From positions 193,501 through 257,500 of the forward strand of contig CANNCO010000003.1 of the NCBI GenBank assembly GCA_947503175.1: a DNA stretch of 64,000 bases. Direction: 5' to 3'. Shown here one piece after another: positions 26,422 to 34,657 of the stretch (positions are counted from its first letter, which is position 1; every line of letters begins with the position of its first letter). The translations under genes were made by a program, and so were the position numbers. This DNA comes from an uncultured Paracoccaceae bacterium (GTDB lineage: Bacteria; Pseudomonadota; Alphaproteobacteria; Rhodobacterales; Rhodobacteraceae). A model generated the notes under the pieces. It was not told where the DNA came from and did not search any database. It saw only the letters and a list, made by a program, of their open reading frames with translations.

Positions 26422-27166
26422 CCTGACCGATGACGGGTTTCTGGGGGGCCGCTTGCGCATCCTTCAGCCACGTCGGGGATACAGGGCCGGGACAGATCCG
26501 GTTTTCCTCGCGGCAGCGGTTCCGGCGGCGCCGGGACAGGCGGTTCTGGAACTGGGAACCGGCGTTGGAACGGCGGTTCTGTGCCTCGCCAAACGGGTAT
26601 CAGGGCTGACGCTGGCCGCACTGGAACTGCAACAGGATTATGCCGAACTCGCCCGCCGCAACGCCCTTGTGAACCGGATCGCGCTTGACGTCGAAACCGG
26701 CGACCTGACCCGGATGCCGAAGACGCTGAAATCCCGGCACTTCGATCATGTCATGATGAACCCACCGTATTTTCAGAAGGATTCGCGAACGCAGGCTGCG
26801 AACGCGGGGCGAGAGATGGCCTTGTCGGAGGCCACAGAACTGAGCGACTGGTGCAGGGCCGGCCTGCGCCGGCTTGCACCGGACGGGCAACTCACGCTCA
26901 TTCAGGCCGCCGAGCGCCTGCCCGATATCCTGACGATCCTTGCACCGCTGGCCGCGACGCTTGACATCCGCCCGTTGACCCCGCGCGTCGGACGCCCTGC
27001 AAACCGCGTGATCGTGCAGGCATCGCGCAAGGGCAGGAAGTTCGCGCTGCATCCTCCCACCGTCCTGCACATGGGTACGGCGCATCTGCGCGATGCGCCG
27101 GATTACACCCCCGAGGTCGAGGCGGTTTTGCGCGATGGCGCGCCGTGGCCCTGGCTCGAACGTTAA
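26414..27166 (+). CDS. SAM-dependent methyltransferase, TrmN6/tRNA1(Val)-m6A type
   Basis: The 250-residue protein has the class I methyltransferase SAM loop LELGTGVGTAVLCLA, and the NPPY motif (MMNPPYFQ) used by enzymes that methylate the exocyclic amine of adenine. The start GGRLRILQPRRGYRAGTDPV is typical of the TrmN6 group, which modifies A37 of tRNA1(Val). RNA versus protein targets cannot be told for certain, so tRNA is inferred from family resemblance. It overlaps the DUF2007 gene. Confidence 0.88.
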   Translation: MDDLTDDGFLGGRLRILQPRRGYRAGTDPVFLAAAVPAAPGQAVLELGTGVGTAVLCLAKRVSGLTLAALELQQDYAELARRNALVNRIALDVETGDLTRMPKTLKSRHFDHVMMNPPYFQKDSRTQAANAGREMALSEATELSDWCRAGLRRLAPDGQLTLIQAAERLPDILTILAPLAATLDIRPLTPRVGRPANRVIVQASRKGRKFALHPPTVLHMGTAHLRDAPDYTPEVEAVLRDGAPWPWLER

Positions 27167-27285
27167 CATCCCGTTCATTTTTCGGCGACAATCTGTTCCT
27201 GCGATCGCGGACCGAACAACCCGCGTGACACGACTCGTTTTCTGTGGTGCACTTGAAGCACACACATATAATCAGGAGGACGCCG

Positions 27286-27453
27286 ATGAGCTTGAGTTCA
27301 CACCTGCAGGAACTCCGTAAAAAACATCAGACCCTTTCAGAGCATGTTGACGAGGCACAGCGAAGCCCCGGCACAAGCGATCTCCGGATCAGGGAACTGA
27401 AAAAGCAGAAACTGAGACTCAAGGAAGAAATCGAGCGCCTTCAAAGCGCCTGA
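27286..27453 (+). CDS. YdcH family (DUF465) small protein
   Basis: A 55-residue helical, highly charged protein: MSLSSHLQELRKKHQTLSEH at the start and RIRELKKQKLRLKEEIERLQ near the end, the usual DUF465 pattern of a short coiled coil. Function unknown. An excellent AGGAGGA ribosome-binding site lies six bases ahead, indicating high expression. An intrinsic terminator follows 24 bases after the stop, inside the convergent LysR gene. Confidence 0.9.
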   Translation: MSLSSHLQELRKKHQTLSEHVDEAQRSPGTSDLRIRELKKQKLRLKEEIERLQSA

Positions 27454-27459
27454 CACGGA

Positions 27460-28407
27460 TCAGCCAGATCCCACATCGGCCGCCGCAACAAAGCGGCGGC
27501 CTTTTTGAAAGACATCAAATTCTTCCGCTTCGGCCCGTATCCAGTTCAGAAATGCCGCGATATGCGGACGGGTTTCGGCGCCGCTGGGACAGACGAACCG
27601 GTAATGCGCCTCTGTCGTCAGGGCAAGATCGAACGGGGCCACAAGCTGGCCATCGCGCAAAGCACCCGAGGTCAGTGAAATGCGCCCCAGAACAGCCCCG
27701 CCACCGGCCAGTGCTGCATCGATGGCGTGATCGGCCTGCGAGAAACGCGGACCCGTCATGGGCGGCGGTTCAAGTCCGGCTGCACGAAACCATGCGGGCC
27801 ACTCGATCGAAGGCTTGAGAAATGCCGTATCTTCCTGATGCAACAGCGGAATTCTCGCCAGATCTGCGGGGCTTTCCAGCTGTTCGGCAAGCACTGGCGC
27901 CACCATGGGGGTCAGCCACTCACGGGCGATCGGAACCGCGAACATGCCTTCGTCCCGGGCATATCCAAAGCGGATTGCCACATCGATCGCATCCCGGTCG
28001 AAATCCATGATGCGCAAGCTGGCCGAAAACCGCAACTCGATCTCGGGATGCGCCGTCGCAAAACCGAACATCCGGGGTGCCAGCCATTTTGCCGTCAGGG
28101 CAGGCCCTGCCGTAACGGTGATGGTATGCGTATCGCTGGCTCGTTGGGCCGACCGCCAGGCCGCCGTCAGACGGGCGAATCCGTCACTGCATCCCGGAGC
28201 CAGTGCGTGCCCCGCCTCGGTCAGTTCGACGGCCCGGTTCAGACGCCGGAACACCGGCGCACCCAGGTGTTCCTCCAGCGACTTGATCTGAAAGGACAGC
28301 GCGGCAGGCGTGACGTTCAGTTCAGCCGCCGCCTGCGAAAAGGAAAGATGCCGCGCCGCTGCCTCAAAGGCGCGCAAGGCGGTCAAAGGGGGGAGGCGAT
28401 CTGCCAT
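27460..28407 (-). CDS. LysR-family transcriptional regulator (GcvA-like)
   Basis: The 315-residue protein has an N-terminal winged helix-turn-helix (residues about 8-65: LTALRAFEAAARHLSFSQAA, then FQIKSLEEHLG) and the effector-binding domain from about 95. The layout resembles the GcvA subgroup, but the effector is unknown. It is divergent from a small gene at 28.5 kb with 104 bases between them, where its own operator may lie. Its final codons, GRRFVAAA, double as the terminator stem for the convergent ydcH-type gene. Confidence 0.9.
   Translation of the reverse strand: MADRLPPLTALRAFEAAARHLSFSQAAAELNVTPAALSFQIKSLEEHLGAPVFRRLNRAVELTEAGHALAPGCSDGFARLTAAWRSAQRASDTHTITVTAGPALTAKWLAPRMFGFATAHPEIELRFSASLRIMDFDRDAIDVAIRFGYARDEGMFAVPIAREWLTPMVAPVLAEQLESPADLARIPLLHQEDTAFLKPSIEWPAWFRAAGLEPPPMTGPRFSQADHAIDAALAGGGAVLGRISLTSGALRDGQLVAPFDLALTTEAHYRFVCPSGAETRPHIAAFLNWIRAEAEEFDVFQKGRRFVAAADVGSG
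27478..27506 (+). terminator. Intrinsic terminator of the ydcH-type gene
   Basis: A perfect 9-bp stem GGCCGCCGC / GCGGCGGCC with loop AACAAA is followed by TTTTT. It begins 24 bases after the ydcH stop on the plus strand. The same DNA codes for residues near the C-terminus of the LysR regulator on the other strand, so one stretch serves as both terminator and coding sequence. Confidence 0.85.
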
Positions 28408-28511
28408 CGATTAAGTTTTTCTTGTCCGATAGGTCGAAAAGTCTCGTTTGTAAGGAAGATAGCAAGGGCGCATATTAAGTCCAGTTAAACGATAACCGAA
28501 AGGCCGATGCC

Positions 28512-28625
28512 ATGTACGAACCCGCCACCACCCGCCGCACCCGAGATGCCATCCGCGCCGGTCATCAGGCCCGTGCCGACGCGTTCGCAGCGTTCTGGAC
28601 CCACATCCTGCCGCGCCGCAAGTGA
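28512..28625 (+). CDS. Small basic/helical protein (37 aa), unknown
   Basis: The gene starts at ATG 28512 with an upstream ribosome-binding site (AAAGG) and ends TGA at 28623-28625. The product, MYEPATTRRTRDAIRAGHQA then ADAFAAFWTHILPRRK, is arginine-rich and probably one amphipathic helix. A strong terminator follows at 28644-28676, which supports a separate short transcript. It is divergent from the LysR gene, as regulator targets often are. I do not recognise a family with certainty; it resembles the tiny helical proteins common in Rhodobacteraceae. Confidence 0.6.
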   Translation: MYEPATTRRTRDAIRAGHQARADAFAAFWTHILPRRK

Positions 28626-28643
28626 TCCGCGCCTCATGCAAGC

Positions 28644-28676
28644 GAAAAAGGCCGGCCCTTCGGGACCGGCCTTTTC
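28644..28676. terminator. Strong hairpin terminator between a small gene and phaB
   Basis: An 11-bp stem with one mismatch, AAGGCCGGCCC / GGACCGGCCTT, with a TTCG loop, is preceded by AAAAA and followed by TTTT. The A/T runs on both sides make it usable in both directions: for the 37-residue gene on the plus strand and for phaB on the minus strand, whose stop is at 28695. The TTCG loop is typical of very stable RNA hairpins. Confidence 0.88.
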
Positions 28677-28694
28677 TTCCGAGGACGCGATAGT

Positions 28695-29417
28695 TCAGAC
28701 GAAAAACTGCGCCCCGTTGGCCGAGATCGTCGAACCGTTGATGAAGCCCGCATCGTCAGACGCAAGAAACACCACGCAACGGGCGATTTCTTCGGGTTCA
28801 CCCAGACGTCCGGCCGGGATCTGACCGATGATGCTCTCGCGCACCTTTTCGGGTACGGCCATCACCATCTCGGTCGCGATATATCCCGGGCAGATCGCGT
28901 TGGCGGTGATCCCGGCCCGCGCGCCTTCCTGTGCCAGCGACTTGACGATCCCCAGATCCCCCGCCTTGGTGGCGGCATAGTTGACCTGAGCGAACTGGCC
29001 CTTCTGACCATTGATCGACGAGATCACGATGACACGCCCGAACTTGCGCTCGCGCATCCCCGGCCAGATCGGGTGCACCGTATTGAACACACCGGTCAGA
29101 TTCGTATCGATCACATCCTTCCACTGGTCCGGCGTCATCTTGTGAAACGGCGCGTCGCGGGTAATGCCGGCATTGGCCACGACAACGTCAATGGGGCCAA
29201 GATCGGCCTCGACCTGTGCGATGCCCGCCGCGCTGGCCTCGTAATCGGCCACGTTCCATTTATAGGTCTTGATCCCGGTTTCGGCGGTAAAGGCCGCGGC
29301 CTTTTCGTCGTTCCCGGCATAGGTGGCCGCGACATCGTATCCTTCGGCCTTCAACGCCTTCGAGATCGCTTCGCCAATTCCGCGCGATCCGCCAGTGACC
29401 AGTGCAACACGTCCCAT
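28695..29417 (-). CDS. phaB: Acetoacetyl-CoA reductase
   Basis: PhaB reduces acetoacetyl-CoA to (R)-3-hydroxybutyryl-CoA with NADPH, the second step of polyhydroxybutyrate synthesis. The 240-residue SDR enzyme has the cofactor loop TGGSRGIGEA (residues 8-17), NAGITRD, and the active site SSINGQKGQFAQVNYAATKAG with the Ser-Tyr-Lys triad. A GGAGGAG ribosome-binding site is present. It follows phaA on the same strand with 95 bases between the genes; no other gene separates them. PHB synthase (phaC) is elsewhere. Confidence 0.95.
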   Translation of the reverse strand: MGRVALVTGGSRGIGEAISKALKAEGYDVAATYAGNDEKAAAFTAETGIKTYKWNVADYEASAAGIAQVEADLGPIDVVVANAGITRDAPFHKMTPDQWKDVIDTNLTGVFNTVHPIWPGMRERKFGRVIVISSINGQKGQFAQVNYAATKAGDLGIVKSLAQEGARAGITANAICPGYIATEMVMAVPEKVRESIIGQIPAGRLGEPEEIARCVVFLASDDAGFINGSTISANGAQFFV

Positions 29418-29512
29418 TCGTTTCTCCTCCAGAAATGTTGGCCCATCCGGCGGTTTCTCGCTGCGGTTCGGGCATAGGTTAAGCGGCCCCTGATGCGCCG
29501 CCCTTGTTCAGA

Positions 29513-30688
29513 TCACGGACGCTCGACGCACATGGCAACGCCCATGCCGCCGCCGATGCAAAGCGTTGCAAGGCCCTTCTTGGCGTCGCGGCGCTGCATT
29601 TCGAACAGGAGCGTGTTCAGAACCCGGCAGCCGGATGCGCCGATCGGGTGACCGATGGCGATGGCGCCGCCGTTTACGTTCACGATCGCCGGGTCCCAGC
29701 CCATGTCCTTGTTCACGGCGCAGGCCTGAGCCGCGAAGGCTTCGTTCGCTTCGACCAGATCGAGGTCCTCGACCTTCCAACCGGCCTTGTCCAGCGCCTT
29801 GCGGCTGGCATGGATCGGGCCGACCCCCATGATCGACGGGTCCAGACCGGCGGTCGCGTAGGATGCGATACGGGCCATCGGGGCGATGCCACGCTTTTCG
29901 GCTTCGTCCGCGCTCATCAGAAGAACCGCGGCAGCACCGTCGTTCAGGCCCGATGCGTTCGCCGCCGTCACCGAGCCCTCCTTGGTAAAGGCCGGGCGCA
30001 GCTTCTGCATGGCTTCCATGGTTGCGCCGTGGCGGATGTATTCGTCCTTGTCGACGACGATATCGCCTTTGCGCGTCTTGACGGTATAGGCCACGATCTC
30101 GTCGTCGAACTTGCCAGCCTTCTGGGCGGCTTCGGCCTTGTTCTGGCTGGCGACGGCAAACTCGTCTTGCTGATCACGGCTGATCTGCCATTTTTCGGCA
30201 ACGTTTTCAGCGGTCTGACCCATGTGATAGCCGTTGAAGGCATCCCAGAGCCCGTCCTTGATCATCGAGTCGATGTATTTCATGTCGCCCATCTTGTGAC
30301 CGGCGCGCAGGTTCGCGACATGGGGGCTCATGGACATGTTTTCCTGCCCGCCCGCGGCAACGACGGAGGCATCGCCAAGCTGGATGTGCTGGGCACCCAG
30401 CGCCACGGCGCGAAGTCCCGAACCGCAGACCTGATTGATGCCCCAGGCCGCGCTTTCGATGGGCAGGCCCGCGTTGACATGGGCCTGACGCGCCGGGTTC
30501 TGACCCTGACCGGCGGCAAGCACCTGACCGAGGATCGTTTCGGAAACGTCGGATTTTTCAACTCCGGCGCGGGCCACGACGGCCTCGAGTACGGCGGCAC
30601 CAAGGTCATGGGCCGGTACGTTGGCGAAAGATCCTGTAAAGCTTCCCACAGGCGTGCGGGCCGCAGATGCGATTACAACGTTGGTCAT
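29513..30688 (-). CDS. phaA: Acetyl-CoA C-acetyltransferase (beta-ketothiolase)
   Basis: PhaA condenses two acetyl-CoA molecules to acetoacetyl-CoA, the entry to polyhydroxybutyrate, and can run in reverse. The 391-residue thiolase has the nucleophile C88 in [11 protein letters not shown], the NEAFAAQ segment, the [10 protein letters not shown] histidine motif and the second active cysteine in CIGGGMG. It is followed by phaB. Its ribosome-binding site lies inside a hairpin, listed separately, which may control the amount of enzyme made. Confidence 0.96.
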   Translation of the reverse strand: MTNVVIASAARTPVGSFTGSFANVPAHDLGAAVLEAVVARAGVEKSDVSETILGQVLAAGQGQNPARQAHVNAGLPIESAAWGINQVCGSGLRAVALGAQHIQLGDASVVAAGGQENMSMSPHVANLRAGHKMGDMKYIDSMIKDGLWDAFNGYHMGQTAENVAEKWQISRDQQDEFAVASQNKAEAAQKAGKFDDEIVAYTVKTRKGDIVVDKDEYIRHGATMEAMQKLRPAFTKEGSVTAANASGLNDGAAAVLLMSADEAEKRGIAPMARIASYATAGLDPSIMGVGPIHASRKALDKAGWKVEDLDLVEANEAFAAQACAVNKDMGWDPAIVNVNGGAIAIGHPIGASGCRVLNTLLFEMQRRDAKKGLATLCIGGGMGVAMCVERP

Positions 30689-30696
30689 TTATGTCT

Positions 30697-30731
30697 CTCC
30701 TCTCCCAAACGGGCATGGTTTGGGAGAGGAG
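30697..30731 (-). promoter_or_regulatory. Hairpin burying the phaA ribosome-binding site
   Basis: On the minus strand the sequence ahead of phaA is CTCCTCTCCCAAAC, loop CATGCCC, then GTTTGGGAGAGGAG. This is a perfect 14-bp stem with a 7-nt loop. The 3' arm ends in GAGAGGAG, the Shine-Dalgarno sequence, followed by AGACATAA and the ATG, a spacing of 8 bases. In the folded mRNA the Shine-Dalgarno would be fully paired with the 5' arm. An RNA or protein factor, temperature, or translation events could open it. Confidence 0.7.
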
Positions 30732-30927
30732 TTGATTGACGTCGGTCCCCGCCCTTTTCCAGCCGACTCCTAGGGTTTGCGGGCGCTGAGGGCAACAGTC
30801 AGGGTGTCTCAGGGTAAGGGAAATGCCGCTCCTGCGGGAGCGCACGCTGGCGAAACCGGTTTTTAAGATTTCGTCTCAAAGGCCTATCGAGGATTGCAAA
30901 TGATGCATTCCCGTCTTGCGCATCGGC

Positions 30928-31767
30928 TTATCCCGCCAGTTTTTGCGGCTTTCCGACCGTCCAGGATGGTTTCAGCGCCGGAGCCCCGAACAAGTACCCC
31001 TGCAGACAGTCGATGCCGATGGCCGTCAGAAAGGCGGCTTCGCGGGTCGTCTCGACCGCTTCGGCCACTGTATACATGTCGAAATGCCGCCCGATATCGA
31101 CGAGGGCCTGCAAGAGCACCTGATTGTCGGCATCGCTCTGGATATCGCGAATGAACTGCCCGTCGATTTTCAGGATGTCGAAATAGAAGCTCTTGAGATA
31201 CCGGAACGAGGTGTATCCCGCGCCGAAATCGTCGAGTGCGAAAAGAACGCCCTTATCCTGAAGGCCGACCATGAACGCCTGCACGATATCTGGCATGATC
31301 ATCGCCGAGGCTTCGGTGATCTCAAGGATCAGCCGTCCGCGAAGGTCGGGGATTTGCGCGATACCCGTCTCGAGCGTCGTCATCCAGCGACGATATCCGA
31401 TGGAGCGTGCCGAAAGGTTAATGGACAGTTTCAGCTTTGGATTGGCCGAAAGCGCGGCGAGTCCCATCTCAAGGGCCAGACAGTCGATGATCCGGCCGAT
31501 CTCGTGGGTTTCGACCACATGGATGAAATCCCGTGCCGGAATGACCCGGCCCGTATCGTCCAGAACCCGCACCAGACCCTCGAAAAACTTCGGGCGTTGC
31601 TGGTGACTTGCTTGCACGACTGGCTGATAGGCAAGGCGGACATTCCTTGATCTGACGGCCTTTTCGACCATCTTCATCGTCATGCGGTCGCGTTGTTCGA
31701 TTGCCATCGCCAGGGGCGTGCTGCGGGTCGGGGGTTCGGCGGTTTCGATCACTGCATCACTAGCCAT
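30928..31767 (-). CDS. EAL-domain cyclic di-GMP phosphodiesterase
   Basis: EAL proteins break down the second messenger cyclic di-GMP, which controls motility and biofilm. The 279-residue protein is mostly a single EAL domain, with the metal and catalytic positions present: E63 in FFEGLVRV (EGL rather than EAL), the asparagine of INLSAR, the glutamate of LEITEA, DDFGAGY, KIDGQF, the EAVE glutamate and QGYLFG. It should be active. No GGDEF or sensor domain is present; the N-terminal 45 residues are helical and may bind partners. It is divergent from tag, and the region between holds repeats. Confidence 0.9.
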   Translation of the reverse strand: MASDAVIETAEPPTRSTPLAMAIEQRDRMTMKMVEKAVRSRNVRLAYQPVVQASHQQRPKFFEGLVRVLDDTGRVIPARDFIHVVETHEIGRIIDCLALEMGLAALSANPKLKLSINLSARSIGYRRWMTTLETGIAQIPDLRGRLILEITEASAMIMPDIVQAFMVGLQDKGVLFALDDFGAGYTSFRYLKSFYFDILKIDGQFIRDIQSDADNQVLLQALVDIGRHFDMYTVAEAVETTREAAFLTAIGIDCLQGYLFGAPALKPSWTVGKPQKLAG

Positions 31768-31803
31768 GACAAGCCCTCCATGAGACCTGCTAAGGCTCGG
31801 AGG

Positions 31804-31854
31804 ATTCAGCTAAAATGCAGTTAACATTCGCATTTTGTTCCAATTCAGCTAAAA
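31804..31854. promoter_or_regulatory. Nested repeats between the EAL gene and tag
   Basis: The AT-rich spacer between the divergent EAL and tag genes contains two exact copies of ATTCAGCTAAAA (31804-31815 and 31843-31854). Between them lies an inverted repeat, AAAATGC / GCATTTT, with 11 bases between arms (31812-31836), whose centre contains TTAACAT. The arrangement looks like an operator cluster for the EAL gene (transcribed leftward) rather than for the housekeeping tag gene. TTAACAT resembles a half-site of the alphaproteobacterial regulator CtrA, which is only an inference. Confidence 0.5.
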
Positions 31855-31886
31855 CCCCGTGAAACAAGGCGTTAGGCGAGGGTGTC

Positions 31887-32459
31887 ATGGGCGAACGGTG
31901 CGGTTGGTGTGGCGATGAACCCCTGTATGTGCGGTATCATGATACCGAATGGGGCGTGCCGGAATACGATTCTCGGGCGCTGTGGGAAAAGCTGATTCTC
32001 GACGGGTTTCAGGCAGGTCTTGCGTGGATCACGATCCTGAAGAAACGCGACAACTTTCGTGCCGCGTTCGAGGGCTTTGACCCCGCGGTGATCGCCGGCT
32101 GGGGAGAGCCGGAGGTGACGCGCCTCCTGGCCGATCCGGGGATCGTGCGGCACCGGGGCAAGATCGAGGCAACCATCGGAAACGCAAGGGCTTATCTGGA
32201 GATCGAGGCGCGCGAGGGCTTTGACAGCTTCCTCTGGAACTACATGGATGGCACGCCGTTGCAGAACAGGTTCAGGACGCTTCACGACGTTCCTGCCGAA
32301 ACGCCCCTGTCGCAGCGGATTTCAAAGGATCTGAAGGCCCATGGCTTTCGCTTTTGCGGGCCGACGATCACCTATGCGTTCATGCAGGCGACGGGGCTGG
32401 TGAACGACCATCTAGTCACCTGTCCGCAGCACGACGCGGTCAAAAAGCTTAAAAGATAG
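31887..32459 (+). CDS. tag: DNA-3-methyladenine glycosylase I
   Basis: Tag removes 3-methyladenine from alkylated DNA. The 190-residue product has RCGWCGDEPLYVRYHDTEWG at the start, with zinc ligands C5 and H18, and the later pair H175 and C179 in NDHLVTCPQHD, matching the E. coli enzyme's zinc snap. The GFQAGLAWITILKKR stretch lines the active site. Identification is secure. A second alkylation-repair gene is not in the window. Confidence 0.96.
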   Translation: MGERCGWCGDEPLYVRYHDTEWGVPEYDSRALWEKLILDGFQAGLAWITILKKRDNFRAAFEGFDPAVIAGWGEPEVTRLLADPGIVRHRGKIEATIGNARAYLEIEAREGFDSFLWNYMDGTPLQNRFRTLHDVPAETPLSQRISKDLKAHGFRFCGPTITYAFMQATGLVNDHLVTCPQHDAVKKLKR

Positions 32460-32478
32460 TGCGCTGGCCGGACGCAGT

Positions 32479-32522
32479 ATGCGCATACCATGCGCATATC
32501 ATGCGGAAACCATGCGCATCGA
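32479..32522. repeat. 11-bp-period tandem repeat with palindromic ATGCGCAT cores
   Basis: Four units follow each other with an exact 11-bp period: ATGCGCATACC, ATGCGCATATC, ATGCGGAAACC and ATGCGCATCGA. Units 1, 2 and 4 contain the palindrome ATGCGCAT. The array fills most of the 72-base gap between convergent tag and the tlpA-type gene. The period equals about one turn of DNA, so bound proteins would sit on one face. No coding frame or T-run accompanies it. Confidence 0.85.
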
Positions 32523-32531
32523 CGATAGGGG

Positions 32532-33089
32532 TTATCCCTGCGGCAGAAGCGCCGCGATGATCGACCGCGCGCTGTCCGAAAACCAGTCGGCGTCACCACG
32601 CATCCGCGCAATCTCGCGGCCTTCGGGATCGAGAATCACGGTGATCGGCAGGCCCAGAACCGCCATGTCGCGCGACACCATCTGTTTTGGGTCAAGAAGG
32701 ATCGGAAGGTCGGTGATCTCTTCTTCCTCGAAGAAGCGCCGGATGCCCGGAAGCGTGTTGCGGCCCGTGGCGAGTGTCACGACCTCGAACGTATCGCCGC
32801 CGAACTCCTGCTGCAGCGCATTGAGCGCGGGCATCTCCTTGCGGCAGGGCGCGCACCACGTGGCCCAGAAGTTCAGAAGCACGTATTTCCCGTTCCAGTC
32901 GGCAAGCCGGTATTCGTTCCCTTGGGGATCGGTGAAGGTCTGGGTGCTGACCGGCTGCGGTTCGGAATGGAAGATCAGCTTTTTCATGTCGCCCACGCGC
33001 AGCTCTTCGAGCGCGCCGTAATCGGCGCTGCCGGCGTTTGCACCAACGGCGAGGGCCGTGTAGAGGACGGCGGACAACAAAAGCTTCAT
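32532..33089 (-). CDS. tlpA: TlpA-family thioredoxin-like protein disulfide reductase
   Basis: The 185-residue product has a cleaved signal peptide (about residues 1-19), then a thioredoxin-like fold with the active site WCAPC at 78-82 ([14 protein letters not shown]) and a cis-proline in GLPITVI. It should work in the periplasm, reducing apocytochrome c or cytochrome oxidase copper-site cysteines, as TlpA/ResA members do. The start at 33089 lies 21 bases from the argH start on the opposite strand. Confidence 0.9.
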   Translation of the reverse strand: MKLLLSAVLYTALAVGANAGSADYGALEELRVGDMKKLIFHSEPQPVSTQTFTDPQGNEYRLADWNGKYVLLNFWATWCAPCRKEMPALNALQQEFGGDTFEVVTLATGRNTLPGIRRFFEEEEITDLPILLDPKQMVSRDMAVLGLPITVILDPEGREIARMRGDADWFSDSARSIIAALLPQG

Positions 33090-33110
33090 TTCCCCTCCGG
33101 GACAGATGAC

Positions 33111-34502
33111 ATGACTGACAAGACCCAGAATGCGATGTGGGGCGGGCGTTTTGCCGCCGGGCCGGATGCGATCATGGAGGCGATCAACGCCTCGATCAGC
33201 TTCGACAAGCGGCTTGCAGCCCAGGACATCGCGGGATCCCGCGCCCACGCCGCCATGCTGGCCGCGCAGGGTATCGTTACGGATAACGATGCGGAAGCGA
33301 TCCGGGAAGGGCTGCTCACGGTCTTGTCAGAGATCGAGCGCGGAACGTTTGAGTATTCGGCGGCCCTTGAGGACATTCACATGAATGTCGAGGCGCGGCT
33401 GAAAGAGATCATCGGCGAGCCTGCGGGGCGGCTGCATACGGGGCGGTCAAGGAACGATCAGGTGGCGACCGACTTCCGGCTGTGGGTGCGCGATCAGGCC
33501 GATGCGGCGATCGGGGGGCTTGAAGCCCTGCAACGGGCGCTTCTGGCGCAGGCCGAGGCCGGGGCGGATTGGGTGATGCCCGGGTTCACGCATCTACAGA
33601 CGGCGCAGCCCGTGACGTGGGGCCATCACATGATGGCCTATGTCGAGATGTTCGGGCGCGATATCGGGCGGTTCCGCGATGCGCGGGCACGGATGAATGA
33701 ATGCCCGCTGGGTGCGGCCGCATTGGCCGGGACGGGGTTTCCGATTGACCGGGAGGCGACGGCCGAGGCGCTGGGCTTTGACCGGCCGATGGCGAACTCG
33801 CTGGATGCGGTGAGCGACCGGGATTTCGCGCTGGAGTTTCTGTCGGCCGCGACAATTTCGGCGGTGCATCTGTCGCGGATGGCCGAAGAATTGGTCATCT
33901 GGTCCTCGGCGCAGTTTCGGTTCGTGACCCTGTCGGACCGTTTTTCGACCGGGTCGAGCATCATGCCGCAGAAGAAAAACCCCGATGCCGCTGAACTGAT
34001 CCGCGCCAAGATCGGTCGTATCCTTGGGGCGACGGTGGCACTGTTCACGGTGATGAAGGGCCTGCCCCTGGCCTATTCCAAGGACATGCAGGAGGACAAG
34101 GAACAGGTCTTTGACGCCGCCGACAACTACCTTCTGGCGCTGGCGGCGATGGAGGGAATGGTGCGCGACATGACCGCGAACCGGGATGCGCTTCGGGCCG
34201 CGGCGTCTTCGGGGTTCTCGACCGCGACCGATCTGGCGGACTGGCTGGTGCGCGAGGCGGGATTGCCGTTTCGCGACGCGCATCATGTGACCGGTGCCCT
34301 CGTCGCGCTGGCCGAAGGTAAGGGATGCGACCTGCCCGATCTGAGCCTTGAAGAGATGCAGGACGCGCATGGGGCGATCACATCGTCGGTGTTTGACGTT
34401 CTGGGGGTGGACAATTCGGTGGCAAGCCGCACCTCATACGGCGGAACCGCGCCCGATCAGGTGCGGGCACAGATCGCGCGCTGGAAGGAGCGTCTGGCAT
34501 GA
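33111..34502 (+). CDS. argH: Argininosuccinate lyase
   Basis: ArgH splits argininosuccinate to arginine and fumarate, the last step of arginine synthesis. The 463-residue protein has [11 protein letters not shown] at the start, [13 protein letters not shown], and the fumarase-family signature [12 protein letters not shown] near residues 281-292 carrying the catalytic serine loop. It is divergent from tlpA with only 21 bases between start codons. It heads a run of overlapping genes through two lipoproteins and a DUF2834 protein to lysA. Confidence 0.97.
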   Translation: MTDKTQNAMWGGRFAAGPDAIMEAINASISFDKRLAAQDIAGSRAHAAMLAAQGIVTDNDAEAIREGLLTVLSEIERGTFEYSAALEDIHMNVEARLKEIIGEPAGRLHTGRSRNDQVATDFRLWVRDQADAAIGGLEALQRALLAQAEAGADWVMPGFTHLQTAQPVTWGHHMMAYVEMFGRDIGRFRDARARMNECPLGAAALAGTGFPIDREATAEALGFDRPMANSLDAVSDRDFALEFLSAATISAVHLSRMAEELVIWSSAQFRFVTLSDRFSTGSSIMPQKKNPDAAELIRAKIGRILGATVALFTVMKGLPLAYSKDMQEDKEQVFDAADNYLLALAAMEGMVRDMTANRDALRAAASSGFSTATDLADWLVREAGLPFRDAHHVTGALVALAEGKGCDLPDLSLEEMQDAHGAITSSVFDVLGVDNSVASRTSYGGTAPDQVRAQIARWKERLA

Positions 34503-34657
34503 GACGGGCTTTCATACTGATCCTTGCATTGGGCCTTGCCGCCTGCACGAGCGGGCCGAACCTTGGCCTGGGTATCGGCGTCGGATCGGGCGGCGTGTCG
34601 GTCGGGACGAGCGTTTCGGGGAAAGTCGGCGATGTCGGCGTGACGGTGTCGAATTGA
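34499..34657 (+). CDS. Small lipoprotein (52 aa), unknown
   Basis: The gene overlaps the argH stop by 4 nt. The product has a lipoprotein signal ([16 protein letters not shown], lipobox LAAC, cysteine 16) and then a glycine/valine/serine-rich tail of 36 residues that could form beta strands. It is the first of two neighbouring small lipoproteins with similar tails. The function is unknown. A cell-envelope role is inferred only from the signal. Confidence 0.75.
   Translation: MRRAFILILALGLAACTSGPNLGLGIGVGSGGVSVGTSVSGKVGDVGVTVSN

Noticed and set aside
27267-27272. Perfect TATAAT ahead of ydcH as its promoter
   Set aside because: It would put the start site inside the Shine-Dalgarno AGGAGGA and leave too short a leader; no -35 box is spaced correctly.
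30827-30842. Hairpin CGCTCC-TGCG-GGAGCG as the EAL gene terminator
   Set aside because: Only 6 bp, no T-run, and nearly 90 bases from the stop; not convincing.
32479-32522. Tandem repeats as CRISPR
   Set aside because: Units are contiguous with no spacers.
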